A stretch of DNA of 64,000 bases from Calliopsis andreniformis (lineage: Eukaryota; Arthropoda; Insecta; Hymenoptera; Andrenidae), in contig NC_135071.1 in the NCBI RefSeq assembly GCF_051401765.1, positions 12,378,961 through 12,442,960 on the forward strand. Direction: 5' to 3'. Position 1 is the first letter of the stretch; each line of letters begins with the position of its first letter. The notes under the pieces were generated by a model. That model ran no database searches and was not told the origin of the DNA. It saw nothing but the letters and a program-made list of their open reading frames with translations. Positions 60,061-64,000 of this stretch are shown here, piece after piece. The position numbers and the translations under genes were made by a program.

Positions 60061-60680
60061 AAATCATTTAATGCCAGTAACACATAACTATTTTCCAGAC
60101 AAGTTATTCAAGTAAGGTAAGTTTCATTAAGTAAAACTACTCTTTATATCAATATTATGTATTTAGTAAATTATTTTTTCCTAAACTCATAAATAGTTTT
60201 TTACTTCTCTTGAAACACATACTTCTTTGAGTTGTGTTACTTTTGAGGTACATGTGTGATACGTACTAATTTAAAGAAATCTTATCTCCTTAATTGTAGA
60301 ATAAATGAAATTAAATAATACTAACACCACACCAGTTAAAGTAGTTCTCAGCTAAACATCATAATTCGAGAGTTCCATCAAACTTCTAGCAAAATTAATT
60401 TGGATTACAAAAAACCCTTGTGCAAAATATGGAACCATTTCCAACGATTTATATCAACATACAACTTTGTTTAATAAATGTAGATAGTGTTAAAAATTAT
60501 TACTATATTTTACATAGTAAGATACCATTTTCATACTCATCGCTTACAAATGAACTCCCATTGAACAAGTATAGTTAATTAAGAGTCATCTTAAGAAGTC
60601 TTACTTCAACTACCCATAAACTCACAAAATCGTCCAACATTCCCCAGAACCTGCAACAGACCTCCATCACAAAAAACGCT
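60061..60680. other. AT-rich stretch in the upstream acj6 intron
   Basis: No exon or repeat recognised. Confidence 0.5.
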
Positions 60681-61345
60681 GAAATATCTTCATGCAACGA
60701 TTTTCTCGTCTTCCCCAAGCATTTCAATTTCCCCTAACAATCTCTCGTTCCCGCCCCCAGGTATTCACACCGGTTGTAATCAGACACATTCGCGGAAGGA
60801 TCGGTATTACAACCGACCCATGCATGTATATGATCCTGTTCGTGCACGGTGCAGGACGCCACACACGCCTGGCGTGGGCGAACACGCGTGCAGGACCGAG
60901 ACGAAACTCACGAAACACAGCGCCTGGTCTCGCGGCCGTGCAAACAGCCACAGTCGAAACAGTTTGCCCGGCTAATTGATTTTCCTTGGTATCCCCGATC
61001 CGGCGTGACCAGTGCATGCACGCGTTCCACAGCGTCGCGCCACACCGCATACAGGGAGACAAGCGTGCGCGTATCGTGCAAATCCAATCGGAAACTCCCG
61101 TTTGATTATCAGGGAAGCTGCGCCCGACCGATTGTAAATCAACCGCAAAACTCCGCTCCGCGAAATTATACGGGACACGGTCGATCGTTCTGGCGATCGA
61201 TCGACGCCGCTGGCTCGCAGAACGCCACCGTCGCGGCGCGATGCGACGGCGGCGTATCGCGTGCGCGGCGGTCGCCCACGAGAAGGGAATAAAATTATTC
61301 GACGAATCAACCCGCTCGATATCGATAAAAGCTCGCGGTCTCCTT
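60681..61345. promoter_or_regulatory. CpG-rich island upstream of the acj6 micro-exon
   Basis: The most CpG-rich block in the right part of the window, with CGATCGATCGACGCCGC and GTCGCGGCGCGATGCGACGG-like runs at 61190-61250. Long frames occur on both strands at once (237 and 112 codons on -, 147 and 95 on +), which points to composition, not coding. It could be an alternative promoter or enhancer of acj6; the missing first exon was looked for here and not found. Confidence 0.5.
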
Positions 61346-61755
61346 GCTGGCCAGCAGTCTACCGTATTTTTCGATGTTCTAAGCGCTAGCTGGTTGCTCA
61401 GCTTCTGGTTATGGATTTCTGACTGTCGTAGCTGCACTTTATTCTTTTCTTGGTGTACCTTGTGGCCTTGTGGTGGGTATATGCTAGGTGTTCTGTCTGT
61501 GGTTGTAAGACAATGTAAGCTATGTTATGTTTTCAACACGTTTGAGTTGAGGACTTAACCGACACCTGGAATATTGAATTTAGATTTTTAGAAAGAAGAA
61601 AGAGAATTAAAGGAATCTTTTTAGCTGAAAATGAGGGTTTAAGAAGACAGGAATTTGTGTGACAGTATTTAAGCTGAGAATTTTAAACGATAATATCTCG
61701 AAAATAAAAACATGTGACTTAGGTTGTTTTGCCTTGTAATCGTAAATATAAGGAA

Positions 61756-61868
61756 GTTATATAACTTTTTAGAAGACAGAGAAGAGACATGTGTATGATG
61801 TCGTTGTTTTCTATTGTCTAAAAAGTTATGTGACTTTGCTATATAACATGTAGTGTAGACCCAGCTTA
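61756..61868. mobile_element. Partial MITE related to the 16307 element
   Basis: Ends ACATGTAGTGTAGACCCAGC followed by TTA, like the right end of the 16307 element. Contains the same hairpin: ATAACTTTTTAGAAGACAGA pairs with TTGTCTAAAAAGTTAT. The left terminal repeat is missing. Confidence 0.5.
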
Positions 61869-61892
61869 GAGGAAAGAAAGAAAGATATCTGT

Positions 61893-62205
61893 GATCTCAT
61901 GTCAGATACAGCGAAGTCAGTAGAACAAGTATCGAGTCAGGCATAACAGTGTCAGTAGAACAAATCTTAAGTCAGACACAGCGGCGTCAGTAGAATATAT
62001 CCCGAGTCAAAGGCAGCAGAGCTACCAGAATAAGTCTCAAGTTAAACACAGCGAAATTAGTAGATAAAGTCCCAAGTCAGACAGAGCGAAGTCAGTAGAA
62101 TAAGTTCGAATTCAGACTTACATAATGTCCAATTCAGAATTAATAACTCTGAAGCGAAGTCTCAAATACAATTTCATTATCTTTGGTTTTTGGCATACGT
62201 TCCAT
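61893..62205. mobile_element. TCAGACACA-family MITE, copy 5, truncated
   Basis: Tandem units such as GTCAGTAGAACAAGTATCGA, GTCAGTAGAACAAATCTTAA and GTCAGTAGAATATATCCCGA, each followed by GTCA-GGCATAA/GACACAG-like phrases (five or six units), then the right arm (TTAATAACTCTGAAGCGAAG, CAAATACAATTTCATTATCT). Left arm missing; terminal right end also lost. Tandem units show GCGAAGTCAG spacers that differ from those in copy 4. Confidence 0.5.
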
Positions 62206-64000
62206 AAATCATAATTACAATTATCTAAGAGTGTAAGAAAAATATCAGCTTTTTACCAAAGCTTGAAATATTGAAATTTTTCACGAGACAAAGTACTGTT
62301 GATGAATAATTAGAATAAAGTGTTCGTTTTCGAAGAGGAAACATCATCCGAGAAACGAACGGATGGAAGAGGTGCGATTCTTCGCGGAAGTTTGACTGAT
62401 AATTAACTAGATTTACCAAGGGTTGCGAGTCAAAGTGTGAAGTCGTGTTCCAAGTCTTTCTGCACTTCGACGCTCCACTACGCTGGTTAATAACAAATGA
62501 GCCGAGCTTCTCCCCTTCACTTTTGTTATAATCGGAGACACTTGCTCCCTTACAGTAACTGTCTACCGTCCTCTATTATTCAGCAGATTCGTTTGAACCA
62601 TTCTAAACATCGCTAGGACGTGCTTTCTCTTTCCAGTCTTGATATCTCAATTTTTGTTCGCATTACGCCTGAGTTAATCCTGCTGTTTCTCTCGCGTCAC
62701 TTTAATTTAAACGTCAGTCACGTATCCATAATGTTCACTTTGCATCTGTGCTAGCTGTCAGTTAACAAGCACAGTTTTTGGATTTATACCTTCCGATCGT
62801 GTTAGACACCAGGATAGCTGCGCCGAATTTATGTTCAGTCGGATCATTATAATTTCAAGGGAAAAACATAGGACTTGACGAAGCAGGAGCTGTCTAAGAG
62901 CCATCATAAAGGGAATTTATAAAATTTCGTAATGTAGTATTCTGATTCGTAGACGCTCCTTCTGCTCCCAGTCAACTCTTTACCCGACTGATTTTTTGCT
63001 TTTAATGCGGAATATGATTAAGTTGGCGGAGGAACGTCATTTCAGCTGATTCACTCAGCAAAACGAGTTGCTCTAATTCTGAGAATTTCTAACGCGACAG
63101 TACGTCACTTTTTCTTCACTTCTTTGGTACATTGACAAATTCTAAAGACATTTCTCAAAACAGTAAAAATTGCGTTAACGGGCGACACCCTGAAGCGTCA
63201 ACAAATATCTAAGGAACGTTTTTCGACAGTTTTTCATAGGTAACTGACAGATGAAAAATTGAGTACCTTTTAACTAATATAAATTTTAGCATCAGTTTTA
63301 TTTTTCAAGTTTTTGAAAGTAAAAATTCCACAAAATGCTCGAAATTGCAAAATATAAATTCGCTGTTCCTGTAACCTTTATTGTTAGAACATCGATTGCT
63401 GGCTATTACATTATGCGAAGATTGAGAAGTCTGAAATAAGAAACTGTTGTTGATTCACAAGCTGGAAGTTATTATCTACAATGTAGCCTATAGTTTTTCG
63501 AAAATTTTAATAATGGTGGAAATCATCTTTAATCGCTTATAAAAAGTCAAATAATTGAGATATAAAAAAACACACACACTACATTATAGACAATAGTTTT
63601 TACTTTATGAATCACCAAAAGTTTTCTCCTTCAGACCACCCAGTTCGAATCTAGTGTGACAGTCAGTGATGGATGTTTTCCTCGAAGAGAACAACGAATA
63701 TAATTTCGTAATTTTATAATACTTTTATTTTTTTAAATTGAAAAATAAAAATAGTACTAACATTTACTGTCCCGAAAAACAAAATTTTTTCATTTGTTAG
63801 TTATAGTATGAAAATATATCTGAAACCATTGCTTATTTTTTGATGCCTCAGGATAGTGTCCCCTCTTAAGCTTATCCACAACTTTTCTAATAAAGTAGTT
63901 TATCTTCGCTGACACATGATTTAATAATCACGCTAATTCGATGGTCAATAATACAAGGTATACTGGTATTATCGTTCAGATCGATATGAAGCCATGTCCT
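62206..64000. other. Right-hand end, no gene recognised
   Basis: AT-rich with moderate GC pockets (62400-62850). No exon of acj6 or any other gene was found. A CACACACACACTACATTATAG stretch lies at about 63570. Confidence 0.5.

Noticed and set aside
60724..61437. 237-codon open frame on -, with a 147-codon frame on + across it
   Set aside because: Both strands are open at once in a CpG-rich block, no domain is visible, and the peptide is Arg/Ala/Pro-rich as expected from composition.
1..64000. tRNA, rRNA, CRISPR array, known microRNA or bacterial-type operon
   Set aside because: Looked for by eye on both strands, including common insect microRNA seeds I know; nothing convincing. Direct repeats present are eukaryotic MITE or satellite type.

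Overview
This is a piece of an insect nuclear genome, most likely a hymenopteran. It is AT-rich, with compact genes at the left end, very long AT-rich intergenic and intronic DNA broken by CpG-rich islands, many short terminal-inverted-repeat elements, and insect-type proteins (an Acj6 with all its signature blocks). The species cannot be named from the sequence. All splice sites were read by eye from GT-AG signals, reading frame and family similarity; no alignment or expression data were used.

Left end (1-8.7 kb), three compact genes. A SPOT14/MID1IP1-family gene lies on + (329-2442, two coding exons, 206 aa). Next is MICU1, the EF-hand gatekeeper of the mitochondrial calcium uniporter, on + (3709-7840, 486 aa). 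Its third coding exon exists in two tandem versions of exactly 160 nt that must be used one at a time to keep the frame. Tail to tail with MICU1 is a small four-exon gene on - for an unrecognised secreted protein (8020-8672, 116 aa).

Middle (8.7-39 kb), a gene-poor stretch. I find no convincing protein-coding exon. It holds a partly duplicated unit with splice-like signals (9.5-10.4 kb, possible lncRNA), a CTCF-like motif, several CpG-rich islands that look like regulatory DNA (one with a clean RFX X-box), and many MITEs. About 31.7-39.2 kb looks different: I recognised no MITE there and several Pumilio-type motifs in antisense, so it may be a long 3' UTR of acj6 or other constrained flank.

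Right end (39-64 kb), the 3' part of acj6 (Brn3/POU-IV) on -. Exons are at 39181-39945 (POU-specific domain, POU homeodomain and stop), 46801-46989 and 55603-55659. The first exon was not found and probably lies beyond the right edge. The introns carry a higher-order tandem repeat, further MITEs, CpG-rich islands, and an inverted pair of near-consensus Brn3 sites 0.3 kb from an exon, a candidate autoregulatory site.

The genes are not functionally linked: lipogenesis control, mitochondrial calcium uptake, a secreted peptide-like product and a sensory-neuron selector factor. The features most worth following are the mutually exclusive MICU1 exons, the palindromic Brn3 element, a MITE family carrying internal tandem arrays, and the possible multi-kb acj6 3' UTR.

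[Form note: the original answer gave no feature confidences; the uniform 0.5 is a placeholder required by the schema, not an estimate.]
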